The notes under the pieces: generated by a model
Told to the model about the DNA's origin: nothing
The model's database searches: none
The model's input: the letters and a program-made list of their open reading frames with translations, nothing else
Origin: Maniola hyperantus
Lineage: Eukaryota > Arthropoda > Insecta > Lepidoptera > Nymphalidae
Reading direction: 5' to 3'
Length of the DNA: 64,000 nucleotides
Assembly: GCF_902806685.2 (NCBI RefSeq)
Contig: NC_048556.1
Coordinates: 7,626,001-7,690,000 of the forward strand
Shown here: positions 1-9,359 of the stretch, piece by piece
How positions within the stretch are numbered: position 1 is the first letter of the stretch
Layout: each line of letters starts with the position of its first letter
Made by a program: the position numbers and the translations under genes

Positions 1-481
1 CACGCAATGTGCATTTGGTTCATAAAGGGAACCCCTCGTATTATTAGACTCCGCGGACATGTGCTTATGGCGTTACGGTTCCCCTTGCCTCTATGACGCG
101 CGAAATCCACAGTTAACGAAGCTTATCTCTATTATAAGTCTATTTTATGAGTACCTACCTTAGCTCGCATCACAAAGTTTTGTTTTTATTTTTTTATTTC
201 AACCACAATCGTAGTGCTATAATTTTATCCGTAACAAATCTACCTTAGGCTGAATTCCACACGCGGCTCTATCAACACGCAATGTGCATTTGGTTCATAA
301 AGGGAACCCCTCGTATTATTAGACTCCGCGGACATGTGCTTATGGCGTTACGGTTCCCTTTGACTCTATGTCGCGCGAAATCCACAGTTAACGAAGCTTA
401 TCTCTAGTATAAACATAGTTTATGAGTACCTTAGCTCGCATCCCCGAGCATTTTGTTTTTCGTTTCAACCACAATCGTAGT
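1..481. repeat. 275-bp direct tandem duplication
   Basis: A unit beginning CACGCAATGTGCATTTGG at 1 begins again at 276. The first 90 or so bases are identical; similarity then continues with small differences to ACCACAATCGTAG (201-213 and 468-480). The first unit may extend left of the window. SINE-1 abuts the end of the second unit. No coding potential was recognised. Confidence 0.9.
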
Positions 482-739
482 AGCGCAGTGGTGCGCGCTG
501 TGGTCCTATGAACGGGAGGTACCGGGCTCGATTCCTGGCAGGGGCAATTTGGGAATTTATAATTTCTAATGGCGCGTAGAAACCGATAGGGGATATGGGT
601 TTATAAGACTGCCATACTCCTTTCAAGTTCCGCTTCCATCTTACAAATACAAATTATTTATTATCACTTAGACTGCATCATCACTAACCACCAGGTGAGA
701 TCGCGGTCAATGGCTTACTTGTAACGGAATATAAAGAAA
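478..739 (+). mobile_element. SINE-1 copy, internally rearranged
   Basis: tRNA-like head with box A-like TAGCGCAGTGG and box B-like GGCTCGATTCC (478-540), then the SINE-1 body (GTAGAAACC, GACTGCATCATCACT) and 3' end CCACCAGGTGAGAT...GGAATATAAAG. The middle block that other copies carry after the AATTTCTAA motif is missing here, and an AT-rich stretch is inserted near 640-660. The family is the one seen most fully at 12458-12842. Confidence 0.85.
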
Positions 740-792
740 CCGGTCAAGTGCGAGTAAGACTCGCAACGAAGGGTTCCGACAAAAAATAACAC
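738..792 (-). mobile_element. Rep-H 3' tip (fragment)
   Basis: CCGGTCAAGTGCGAGTAAGACTCGC is the terminal hairpin region of Rep-H on the minus strand, followed by GGGTTCCGA. It sits directly upstream of a plus-strand Rep-H copy and pairs with the minus-strand piece at 1188-1262, as if an older Rep-H had been split. Confidence 0.7.
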
Positions 793-1187
793 TTTTTAGG
801 GTTCCGTACCTCAAAAGGAAAAACGGAACCCTTATAGGATCACTTTGTTGTCTGTCTGTCTGTCAAGAAACCTACAGGGTACTTCCCGTTGACCTAGAAT
901 CATGAAATTTGGCAGGTAGGTAGATCTTATAGCTGACATTTGGGGAAAAATCTGAAAACCGCGAATTTAGGGTTAGATCACACAAAAAAAAATTGTGGTC
1001 ATGAACTAATACTTAGTATTTACAACTTTCTAAGTGAGTGACTATATCAAGTGGGGTATCATATGAAAGGTCTTCACCTGTACATTCTAAAACAGATTTT
1101 TATTTATTTTTTGCATCATAATTTTTGAATTATCATACAAAAACCCTGATTGCGCGAGCCTGACTCGCACTTGGCGGGTTTTTTTTT
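793..1187 (+). mobile_element. Rep-H copy, near full length
   Basis: Starts TTTTTAGGGTTCCGTACCTC with a 5' hairpin (GGGTTCCGT / ACGGAACCC) and ends GCGAGCCTGACTCGCACTTGG with a 3' hairpin. Interior motifs shared with the copies at 23724, 28743 and 61237: AGAATCATGAAATTTGGCAG, GGTAGGTAGATC, TATGAAAGG. There is no open frame and I do not assign a class; hairpins at both ends suggest a non-autonomous DNA element. Confidence 0.85.
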
Positions 1188-1262
1188 CTTTTTGTGGTGA
1201 AACCACAAATTCACGTTTTCGGATTTTTCCCCTTAATGCTCTAAGACCTGATGACCTGAAAA
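1188..1262 (-). mobile_element. Rep-H internal fragment
   Basis: TTTTTGTGGTGAAACCACAAATTCACG...TTTTCGGATTTTTCCCC...GCTCTAAGACCTGATGACCTG matches the middle of minus-strand Rep-H (compare 23941-24010). It directly follows the plus-strand copy. Confidence 0.65.
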
Positions 1263-1334
1263 AACCCTAAAACATGTATCATATTATTATTAGTTCTAAA
1301 ATACATATGTACATGGATACTTAACTAATATTGG

Positions 1335-1492
1335 GGCTGATTCTTTTGTACACTATCTCTAAACTAAACTTAATTAACGGGTCTAAATCTAGTGCTATCC
1401 TTTTCCACAAGCAACATTATGAAAGGGATAGCAATAGATTTAGACGTGTCATTTAAGTTTAGTTTAGAGTTTGTGTACAATGGAATTAGCCA
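1335..1492. mobile_element. palindromic MITE
   Basis: Left arm from GGCTGATTC...TTGTACAC...CTCTAAACTAAACTTAA...TCTAAATCTAGTGCTATCC is inverted in the right arm ending GTGTACAATGGAATTAGCC. The arms are about 65 bp with a short loop (1405-1420). The open frame that crosses it is a by-product of the palindrome. Confidence 0.8.
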
Positions 1493-1844
1493 CACTGTCT
1501 ACCTAAATAGAGAAATAAAATATCCGGCTATAAAGATTTCTCCTTCATTCATTTATTGGATTTTCACCCCTAGGTTTCATGTTGCATAGTTGCATGAATG
1601 TATGAGAATTGGGTTAAGCAACAGTATTGGAAATATTGTAGCTCTATGAATGTTATAATGGAAAAGTAGCAATTTCGTTTGCATAGATTACTCGCGGCCA
1701 GCATTTTTCCGGTATTTTCACCGGGCATATCAATTTTAATTTTTAACCCATTTTTTTCAGTATGCTAAATAGTTATCGGGTTTTCAGGAATAACTTATTA
1801 TAGCTATCTATGTTTATTTTGATTGCCAAAAACTTCAAGTGATA
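1493..1844. other. unassigned AT-rich stretch
   Basis: No repeat family, RNA gene or credible coding frame seen. Confidence 0.5.
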
Positions 1845-2005
1845 TATAATATGCGACAGGTCGAGATGGCAATCGGGTAGGGAACTCCCCGCACACTCGC
1901 ACAGCCCCCGTGCTGACTTGTGCGGGCAAGCACGGATGACGTGCGGATGTGCGGGGCGTCCCCCGCCTCATATCCCGATTGCTATCTCGACCTGTCGTAT
2001 TATAG
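1845..2005. mobile_element. MITE-F copy 1 (GC-rich palindrome)
   Basis: Terminal inverted repeat TATAATATGCGACAGGTCG...GCAATCGGG, returned as CCCGATTGC...CGACCTGTCGTATTATA. The interior is itself an inverted, GC-rich, CpG-rich repeat (CCCCGCACACTCGCAC / GTGCGGATGTGCGGGG). It stands out sharply from the AT-rich flanks. Confidence 0.9.
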
Positions 2006-2479
2006 TTTGTCTATGGGACGATTTAGTTATATGGAGGTACATAGTAGATCCTATGCGTTTCACACACACAAGCGTACGTATTTATTTTCACTTTTTAAAA
2101 TACGACTGTATAAGCTTTACCTGTCTGGAGTTTTTTAATATCTTTGTTAAGACACAGAATTAAAAAAAAAATTGTTAAGTTGATTATACACGTACTTACT
2201 CGCAAGCCTTACAGGTTTTCAACTGTTAACTTAACTGAGACTTAACTCAAAGCTTACCTACAAATCATTCACAGTAATCCGAAGTAAAGCTTGCGTGGTT
2301 ATCGAGTTTATTTGTACCAGTATCGTAAAGAAATAAACATTTAGTATTCCGCAAAGCTGATAGGTTCTCGACATCTTAAATGCTTAAGTTATACCGGAAT
2401 GACGGTGTAGAAGCATTTCAGAAATATTTGAATAGTATGTTACTGATAAAATAACAAGACTTTGATGCAATGGGCCCCC
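2006..2479. other. unassigned stretch
   Basis: AT-rich, no feature recognised beyond an A-run near 2161. Confidence 0.45.
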
Positions 2480-2943
2480 ACATTATTCCGCATCATCATC
2501 ATCAACCCATCGCCAGCTCTCTAATAAGACTACTGGTTTCCTCTTTGAATGAGAAGCGTTTGGACATACACCACGCTGGCCAAGTGTGGATTGGCAGACT
2601 TCACACACCTTAGGTAACATTATGGAGAACTTACAGGCATGCAGGTTTCCTTGGGATGTTTTCCTTCACCGTTAAAACATCCATACTTAATATTATCAAT
2701 GCGAAAGTGTGTCTATCTGTCTGTCTGTCTTTCTGCTTACTTTTCAGGACTTAACCGTTCAACTGATTTTGACGAAATTTGGTACAGAGATAGCTTTCAT
2801 CCCGGAAAATTGAAGAGATCCCACAGGATTTTTAAAAACCTAAATCCACACGGACGAAGTCGCGGGCATTATCTAGTGTTATGATATTTAATTGCTTAAA
2901 ACGCACATAACTCCGAAAAGTTATAGGTGCGTGCCCGGGTTCA
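2480..2943 (-). mobile_element. SINE-2 interrupted by HelA
   Basis: Read on the minus strand: remnant of the tRNA-like head end (GTGCCCGGGTTCAAAC region, 2930-2943), body TAACTTTTCGGAGTTATGTGCG, then after the insertion AACGGTGAAGGAAAACATC, GCCAATCCACACTTGGCCAGCG and tail GATGGGTTGATGATGATGATG (2484-2505). The SINE sequence is broken between 2679 and 2877 by a complete HelA. Confidence 0.85.
2680..2876 (+). mobile_element. HelA copy nested in SINE-2
   Basis: Begins TCCATACTTAATATTATCAATG after an A and ends CGGACGAAGTCGCGGGCATTATCTAG before a T. The hairpin CGGACGAAGTCG lies just before CTAG. The A|T target and TC...CTAG ends are Helitron signatures. Its position inside SINE-2 dates it after that SINE. 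Confidence 0.85.
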
Positions 2944-3236
2944 AACTTCAAACCTCCTAAATAAAGCTTCCGCATAAGGCTCCAAAATACCATGACAAAA
3001 CTTTACAAATATTATAACTTTGCAACTCAATATTACCATGTTGGTTATCCTATGTATGTCCTGAATCCTGATATTCGACTTGAAATATCTAGTATAACCT
3101 TCGACCATCGATATTTGATGACGTTTGACAGCAGTATTATGAGAATCGAAATTGGAAATAACGACACTCTGCAACTGTTATTTGAGAACGGACAGCAATT
3201 TTGATGTTGTACAGGACCGATTATTATTATTTACAA
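2944..3236. other. unassigned stretch
   Basis: Two overlapping short open frames occur on opposite strands, neither resembling a known protein. Treated as non-coding. Confidence 0.45.
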
Positions 3237-3412
3237 CTAGCTGCCCAGGCGGACTTCGTACCGCCTAACAGTCGATTCAAATTTTTCTCTCCGTAAGAAC
3301 CATCCTACTTCAAGAAATATTATAAAAAAAGAATTAGTGAAATCGGTTCAGCGGTTCTCGAGATTTGCGATGAGCAACACATTTAGTGATTCATTTTTAT
3401 ATTATAGATAGA
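3237..3412 (-). mobile_element. HelC, Helitron-like element of a third type
   Basis: On the minus strand it ends GGCGGTACGAAGTCCGCC (perfect hairpin) + TGGGCAGCTAG|T. The body contains GAGAACCGCTGAACCGATTTC and TTGCTCATCGC. The opposite end lies in TATAGATAGAT. Same architecture as HelA and HelB, different sequence. Confidence 0.7.
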
Positions 3413-3430
3413 TATGCCCACGACTGAAGC

Positions 3431-3567
3431 TGAGATCTATAGAGCACACTTTGACTTTGCTCAGACTTAGATTCAGTTAAAAGGAGACAGATTTATGTGA
3501 GAGATACTTATAGCTCTGTCTCGTTTTTATCTAAGCTAAGTCAGAGTGCGCTCTATAGATCTCACCC
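3431..3567. mobile_element. palindromic MITE
   Basis: CTGAGATCTATAGAGCACAC...GACTTTGCTCAGACTTAGAT...GAGACAGA on the left returns inverted as ...TCTGTCTCG...ATCTAAGCTAAGTCAGAGTGCGC...ATAGATCTCAC. Arms are about 65 bp with almost no loop. Confidence 0.85.
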
Positions 3568-3670
3568 TTAGTCCGTGTGGATTTAGATTTTTTTAATCCT
3601 ATGGGAACTCTTTGTTTTTTCGGGATAAAAGTATCCTATGTCCAGCTCCAGGATGCAAGCTATATCACTC
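3568..3670 (-). mobile_element. HelA fragment
   Basis: GTCCGTGTGGATTTAGATTTTTTTAATCC...GGGAACTCTTTG...CGGGATAAAAGTATCCTATGTCC is the hairpin-proximal half of a minus-strand HelA. The CTAG end is missing; it abuts the preceding MITE. Confidence 0.7.
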
Positions 3671-3995
3671 AATCGCAACAATTCAAAAGATTTATCTTAT
3701 CCTATATCTTACGAACCATAAATGTTACAGAAAAAAAAACCTTTCAATAAAACTAAGGAAACTAATTCGTATAAGACCCTAGAGTAATATAAATCCCCAT
3801 TTGCTGACATAAAAGGGGAGTGCTCGGTAGGAAGTCCTAATCAAATAGTTGCTATTGTGTATAAAGGAGCTATATGTATACAGACCCCTAGCTGGGGCCT
3901 ACTTTTCACTCCCTTATCAAAGGGAAGACCCTCAGATACAAAGCTAATAAGAATTTTATGTTGTAAGAACTGAGCTAATAAAAGGGACTGATGAA
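3671..3995. other. unassigned stretch
   Basis: No feature recognised. Confidence 0.4.
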
Positions 3996-4220
3996 TTTTT
4001 TATTCAGATACATGTTAGCCCTTGACTGCAATCTCACCGGTAAGTTATGATGCAGTCTAAGATGTAGGCTAACCTGGAAGGGGAATGGCAGTTTTTATTA
4101 AACCCATACCCCTTTGGTTTCTACACGGCATCGTACCGGAACGCTAAATCGCTTGGCGGCACGGCTTTGCTGATATGGTGGTCACTAGCCACGGCAGAAG
4201 CCAGCCACCAGACAAAGTTT
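3996..4220 (-). mobile_element. SINE-1, 5'-truncated
   Basis: The minus strand carries the SINE-1 body and tail: GCCGTGCCGCCAAGCGATTT, CGATGCCGTGTAGAAACC, AAGGGGTATGGGTTTAATAA, AGACTGCATCATAACTTACC, then GCAGTCAAGGGCTAACATG and AATAAAAAA. The tRNA-like head is absent (stops near 4220). Confidence 0.9.
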
Positions 4221-4567
4221 CAGCAGTCTGAGCACTAGCACAATACATCGCCAAATAGAAATAGAAATATTTTTAATTTATCCTATTAAAAAATTCAACT
4301 TTTGAATTTACAAGTGAATCTACCAGTAAACAACCAGCAAATACTCAGCGACAGCGCTTTTGCAACTTTCTGTCTATGATAAAGCAGGAAGAAACACGCA
4401 GGAAAGCCTTTTGATGTGCTTGCGAGGTAGTGCACCTAAGGATATTCTAGCCTTACGAAAAACACATACGAATACTGAATTTTTCTCGGTTTAGTTAGTC
4501 AATTTAGAGGATTGCCTTTTATGTAAATCCTTTGCATTCTGTTTTTTGAAAATACATAATGCAGAAG

Positions 4568-4672
4568 CTCATTGCGCCTCGTTTTGATGTAGGTAGTCTG
4601 TCCACCTAGTGAAAGATCTATAAACGGAAAGCGCAGTTCCGGTACGAGGTCGCCATCCCAGCACCTTGCCAA
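4568..4672 (-). pseudogene. RTE-type LINE fragment
   Basis: Minus-strand reading GKVLGWRPRTGTALSVYRSF-TRWTDYLHQ resembles the RTE C-terminal segment KVLEWRPR...GRPPxRWTDD that is better preserved at 14884-15401. A short internal piece, no intact frame on either side. Family resemblance is from memory. Confidence 0.6.
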
Positions 4673-4750
4673 TATTGCTTGAAATTAATAAATAATTTGT
4701 AATGAGTATTGACACATCAGTGATATTCCTACACTCGACAGTAGATAGAT

Positions 4751-4916
4751 ATAAGTCCCGCAAATTGTTATTGCGCGTGGCCGCCATTTTAGTGACGTCA
4801 GCACTAGACTGAAGTTTCGAGCTGATGGTATATTTTTATTTCGGCTGACGTCAAAATGACGTCATTTCGATGTTAATGAGACATGGTTCCAGCGAATAGA
4901 AATTTGCGGGACTTAT
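4751..4916. mobile_element. MITE with perfect 16-bp terminal inverted repeats
   Basis: ATAAGTCCCGCAAATT at 4751-4766 is matched by AATTTGCGGGACTTAT at 4901-4916. The interior has repeated TGACGTCA-type motifs (near 4794, 4843, 4858). No coding capacity. Confidence 0.8.
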
Positions 4917-5398
4917 ACTCATACCTACCATTTCTATTATATATTCTGTGTCCCAAAGACATATTATGAACATCCTTTTCGAAGTAAGTTCTTGAGTGAT
5001 TGCGCCCACAAAATTGAATCCACCGAGTAAATCCTCGGGCATGAAATTTAAAATTTCAAAAGTGCATTACCAGAAATGCACCGAATGCTTTCAAATTTCG
5101 CTCGCGTCCGCTAGATGGGGCAATCTCAGGAGTGGTGACGCGGTTTCACGGAGTTTACTCCCGCGTCTGGCGTTATGGGTCTACGTGATCCGCCTCGCTG
5201 ATCCATTGGCATCGGTGTTGTTATTGTTGGGACGTCCCAATTGATTCCTACATAGATAGTCGAATAATAAAGATGGACTTGAAATGACTGCCTGCCTCGA
5301 TGCATCTGCTACCATAAAAGTATCATAAAAGTACTACCTACTTAAGTTACGTTATTTTTTAAGTTCGAAGAGTTTTATATGTACACACCATCATAATT
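4917..5398. other. unassigned stretch
   Basis: Somewhat GC-rich at 5095-5220. A plus-strand open frame there has no recognisable similarity and is not called. Confidence 0.4.
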
Positions 5399-5490
5399 GC
5401 CAACCGAGAGACGTGCACTGATTGACATAGGTTTCTAGTAGGGACTTCCACACGCCACGGTCTTGTACCGCCTGAATCCAGCGGCTTATA
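5399..5490 (-). pseudogene. RTE-type LINE 3' coding end
   Basis: Minus-strand reading SRWIQAVQDRGVWKSLLETY-VNQCTSLGW matches the C-terminal signature of the RTE-type frames at 9213, 14884 and 26430. The usual (ATG)n tail is missing. Confidence 0.7.
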
Positions 5491-5819
5491 AACACTGCTT
5501 TTCTTTAATTACAGTACAAGGCAATAGACTAAGAAAAAACTTGTATTGTTAATTTTTAATTTCTGTTTAGCTTAAAAAATTACTTAGTGCAGGCTGCATT
5601 ATGTTTCGCCTGCTCTACCGCTATTAGACATGCAAGAAAAGCAAGCAAGCAACATGCTTTATCCTTTATCATCGGGAGATGTTGGATGCATGCCTTGCTT
5701 CTATTCAACATATTGAGCAATGTTAAAGTTTTCGGCGCGCTTACGGTGCGATCTCATCCCAAGGTTCGAATTCCGGTAGGGTTATTTTTTTATCTTAGTT
5801 ATTTTTGCCACTTTTAACA

Positions 5820-5848
5820 TCCCAACTAATATTATAAAGGCGAAAGTT

Positions 5849-5889
<41 letters not shown>

Positions 5890-6072
5890 GTGTGTGTGTT
5901 TGTTACTCCTTCACGCAAGAACTACTGGACGGATTTGGCTAAAATTTGGAATGCAGATAGATTATACCCTGGATTAACACATAGGCTACTATTTATCCCG
6001 GAAAGTAAAAGAGTTCCCGCGGGATTTTGAAAAACGTAAATCCACGCGGACGAAGTCGCGGGCATCAGCTAG
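5820..6072 (+). mobile_element. HelA-related Helitron with internal (TG)n
   Basis: Begins A|TCCCAACTAATATTATAAAGG, then GCGAAAGTTTG and a (TG)n microsatellite, then ACTACTGGACGGATTTGGC, GGAAAGTAAAAGAGTTCCCG and the hairpin GCGGACGAAGTCGCGGGCATCAGCTAG|T. Complete ends make this the clearest full-length example. Confidence 0.85.
5852..5900 (+). repeat. (TG)n microsatellite
   Basis: About 24 TG units with one TGCG interruption, carried inside the Helitron at 5820-6072. Confidence 0.95.
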
Positions 6073-6447
6073 TTATTTAATAAATACAATAAGGCAATAA
6101 ATTTTCGCTACACATTTTCTATTAAAAATGCAGCCACACTGAATCAAGAATCGATATATTTATCGACAGCCATCTCTACATATATTTTCATACGCGCAAA
6201 ATAAATAAAAAGAGATAATGGAAAGTGTAAGCAATAAATTATTGATTTTAACGAGTAATCCCATCAGAACACGAGGCGTATGACATGTGCATTGCACAAA
6301 AACAATTCTCAGCTGGGCTTTTGTACCTATATAATCTTTGGTTTATGACCTGCGCAAACCGCCAGCGCCATGTTGCAAGTTGCAACTTCAGATTGGACTA
6401 CTTGTTTTGCATGTATTATAATGTAATTCTATCGGGTAATACCAAGA

Positions 6448-6496
6448 TTAATATGATGATTTTGAATTATCGATATATTCAAAATCATCATATTAA
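6448..6496. repeat. 49-bp near-perfect palindrome
   Basis: TTAATATGATGATTTTGAAT (6448-6467) and its exact reverse complement (6477-6496) flank a 9-base centre, TATCGATAT. Could extrude as a cruciform or give a short hairpin RNA. No function can be read from it. Confidence 0.9.
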
Positions 6497-6514
6497 ATAT
6501 GTTGATATAGTTTT

Positions 6515-6600
6515 ATGAGTCGTAGTCATAACGGGACTGCAATGCTGCGAGAGATGAAGTTCGAGGTCTCACGGGCAGAATCGAGCTACCCGCTTTCTAT
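6515..6600. repeat. low-copy repeat, copy 1
   Basis: GAGTCGTAGTCATAACGGGACTGC...CTGCGAGAGATG...GGGCAG...GCTTTCTA is recognisably related to 37305-37380. Family unknown. Confidence 0.45.
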
Positions 6601-6824
6601 CACACACTATACACTACTTTAAGCTTTTGTCAAATTTTCCACTAGCTCTCTATCTATGCAGGGTTGTGCACCCCGCGGTCTCGTCATTAATCAGCCCCCT
6701 CGCTTCAGGGTTGACGTATTATGTAATTTTTATCCTGCATTACGGTAGCGTAACACGCAATGTAGCCCTTGACATGTGGCATCGTGCATCAACCCTGACC
6801 TTATCCAAGGTTTCAAACGTTTTA

Positions 6825-6998
6825 GAGCCTCAATAGATTAACCGGTAAAGGAGTGGACTGAAAACCGAAAGGTCGATGGTTCAAACCCCGCCCGTTGCAC
6901 TATTGTTGTACCTACTCCTAGCACAAGCCTGACGCTTAGTTGGAGAGGAAAGAGGAATATTAGTCATTTAACATGGCTAATATTCTTTTTTTTTTTAA
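6825..6998 (+). mobile_element. SINE-3, tRNA-Phe-like
   Basis: GAGCCTCAATAG, GGTAAAGGAGTGGACTGAAAACC and GGTTCAAACCCCG form a tRNA-like head whose anticodon loop CTGAAAA reads GAA (Phe). Body CTACTCCTAGCACAAGCCTGACGC and tail TTAGTCATTTAACATGGCTAATATTC + T-run. It matches 33316-33488 along its length, so it is a SINE rather than a tRNA gene. Box A is degraded (TAGATTAACC instead of TAGCTCAACG). Confidence 0.85.
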
Positions 6999-7209
6999 AC
7001 GTATTTATTATAATAGTGTTTGCCTACGTTGTTAAAAAGATAGGTACGCTACTACAATATTTTTCATACCATTTTCCGGTGTTTAACTAGGATAATGCAT
7101 TATGTTTTTACGTTTTGACAAAATGCGGTAACTTTTTGCGATTTTAAACTGAATGGAGTCATAATTTATTGTAGCCGAGCAATGCTGTGTGATCTTTTTG
7201 ACGGCCAAT

Positions 7210-7450
7210 TAGCACTTGACTAATGCGCTTGACTGCAATCTTACTAGCAGCCTGAGAGCACTTTCTCGCGACTTTTTGTAACGCTTTGTCAATGCAAAAT
7301 ACACGAGAAAGCTTTATCACACTGCTTGTGTATGGGCTGCTGATTATAATAACGATGTGCAGTGTAGAAAAGGTGTATCACATGGAAATCGCAGTTTCTT
7401 AAGTCCATACCCCTGATTGGTTTCTACACTGCTTTTATCGGTACGTGGTC
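7210..7450 (-). mobile_element. diverged SINE-1 with possible MITE insert
   Basis: CTTGACTGCAATCTTACTAG then, after an interruption, GATGTGCAGTGTAG...AAGTCCATACCCCTGATTGG-TTTCTACACTGC follows SINE-1 on the minus strand. The interruption at about 7245-7343 starts GCAGCC and ends GGGCTGC with CTTTCTCG / CGAGAAAG inside, which looks like a small inverted-repeat element. Confidence 0.5.
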
Positions 7451-7707
7451 TCCACTTCAGAACGTCTGCCCCATCGGTTCTGCGACAGATAACCTGCTCG
7501 TTGTCACTTGCAAATCCTCTGAGCTATGTCGGTAGTTTTTGTACTTCTAACGAATTTTCTCGTTCTGGATAGATAAATAAATATGTAAAAACTATTAATT
7601 CAGGTAGAATTAGGTACATAAACAAATTTTGCAAACATAACCAAGCTTATAGGCCCTTTGTGTGGCTTATAAGCGCACTATGCTCTCACAGAGGTAGGTA
7701 TTACTTG

Positions 7708-7850
7708 CAGTGGCGTGCACAGGGTTTGAAGCTAGGGTAGGCATTATAGGTAGAAATCTGTTTACTGGCAGGTCATAATGAAAATATGCATTGAGCTATT
7801 ACAACTCGGGTAAGCAGTGCATTTATGCCTCTATGACCTGCACGCCACAG
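7708..7850. mobile_element. MITE-L copy 1 (hAT-like)
   Basis: CAGTGGCGTGCA at the left and TGCACGCCACAG at the right are terminal inverted repeats. The interior GGTCATAATGAAAATATGC / GCAGTGCATTTATGCC is the same as in the copy at 53078-53221. CAGTGGCG ends are typical of hAT-derived MITEs. Confidence 0.8.
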
Positions 7851-8157
7851 GTATTAAGGCGGTTCCTATGATCTAAGACATCGGCTTAGAATGACATGCC
7901 TTGGTGAACTTGTCTAGGATTAAATCGGTCGACCCTGCATGCATGGCAAAACCATACCTACCATGTGGAACATTGGAGATTAACTAGCTAACTTGTGTTT
8001 GAATATTGTAACCTAGGATTTAATGATGTGTAAACATCTCCAATCTACCTAATTAAATTTATATTTTACCTTTCAAAAACTTAAAAACTATACTATACCC
8101 ACAGTCACATTAACAGAACATGTTACATTCCATAACACAAGGACAACTATAGAATGA

Positions 8158-8372
8158 CTAGCTTATGCTCGCGACTTCGTCCGCGTGGACTACACAAAAT
8201 TTAAAACCCTATTTCACCCCCTAAGGGGTTGAATTTTCAAAAATCCTTTCTTAGCGGATGCTTACGTCATAATAGCTATCTGCATGCCAAATTTCAGCTC
8301 GATCCTTCCAGTAACTTGAGCTGTACGTTGATAGCTCAGTCAGGCACCTATTCCTATTATATATTCAAAAGA
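8158..8372 (-). mobile_element. HelB copy
   Basis: A|CTAGCTTATGCTCGCGACTTCG...TTTCAAAAATCCTTTCTTAGCGG...GCTATCTGCATGCC...TTGATAG to TATTATATATTCAAAAGA|ATC. The TC-proximal end is slightly altered. Confidence 0.9.
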
Positions 8373-9127
8373 ATCTATCTGAAAGATCTGTTTTATCATA
8401 CAAAAGTCTGGTAATCTCTCTCTCCCTCATTGTGTGTAATACTCATTTTTGAGGGTCATGATCAATTAGTTACACAAAGTAGAAGGTAGGAGTTTTCTCG
8501 GTGTAGTAATGCCATGGGTTTTCCGATCCTTCTATATAGATCTCACTGTAATGTTAAAATCTTGATCCTACTAGTTGACTCGCCTCAACTTGGCCGGGCT
8601 ATTAAGTGTAGGTTAGGTTTAATACGAGAGTTCATACGAGACAAGCTCAAAAATCCTAAAAAGTACTGAAATAAATTGGATTTAACTTGTCACTGCTACT
8701 CACGGAATCCGTTCACCACTTTTTGTCAGATGTGTTAAATCGTTTTCATATACCGTTTTACCACTATCTATACCCCAGAAGTTGTACAAAAAGTTGGGAA
8801 TAATGTCCAGCGCATGTCTAATATACCTTCCGCTCTCCGATTCCTGTGTGACGCCTTAATGAATCGGCTAATTGGGGAACAGTCCGTGTCAATTTCAACT
8901 GGCCTCAGATCGTTGAGAGAACGAAATTGAATGTTCTAATTAGATGGTGTACAGTTCTAACAAGTTGAGGGGACGTGGCAGAAAAGGGTTAAATGAACAC
9001 GTTATACGCTGGCTTTGTTTTAATGGCTAAAATGGACACCGTACCGTACTGCAGATAATGTTACTTTGTTTTATCTTCTAATGAGTTGCCGGTTTTTTTT
9101 GACTAATTGGTAGTCTCGTCGTCTCAG
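8373..9127. other. unassigned stretch
   Basis: No repeat family or coding frame recognised in about 750 bases. Candidate single-copy intergenic or intronic sequence. Confidence 0.5.
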
Positions 9128-9212
9128 CCACGTCCACTGCTGGGCAATGGCATGCATAGTGTTTGAATCTAGGGTATAGGCATTAGTTAGATAGGATCAT
9201 TTTTACTGGCAT
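9128..9212. mobile_element. RTE tail scrap joined to MITE-L fragment
   Basis: CCACGTCCACTGCTGGGCA is an RTE 3' coding-end scrap (minus). It runs into GCATGCATAGTGTTTGAATC-TAGGG...TTTTTACTGGCATG, a degraded left half of MITE-L. Confidence 0.5.
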
Positions 9213-9348
9213 GTTCATCATCATCAACATTAACAACGGACCGTCTTGTAGGGACTTCCACAGATCCACAACCAACGGTCTTGCGCCGCCTCAATCCAGC
9301 GGCTCCCTGCGACTCGCCTTATGTCGTCCGTCCACCTACTGGCAGGTT
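9213..9348 (-). pseudogene. RTE-type LINE 3' end
   Basis: Minus-strand reading RWTDDIRRVAGSRWIEAAQD-RWLW, then a frameshift into a decayed end and an ATGATGATG tail at 9213-9222. The same C-terminal motif set as 14884-15401 but a different subfamily. Confidence 0.75.
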
Positions 9349-9359
9349 ATAAAAAAAAA

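Noticed and set aside
478..540. possible tRNA gene
   Set aside because: The head continues into SINE-1 body sequence shared with many copies; no clean cloverleaf end.
5848..6030. 60-codon plus frame starting with alternating Val-Cys
   Set aside because: Translation of the (TG)n tract inside a Helitron.
6825..6900. possible tRNA-Phe gene
   Set aside because: Degraded box A and a shared SINE-3 body; a second copy at 33316-33488 is also followed by the same tail.
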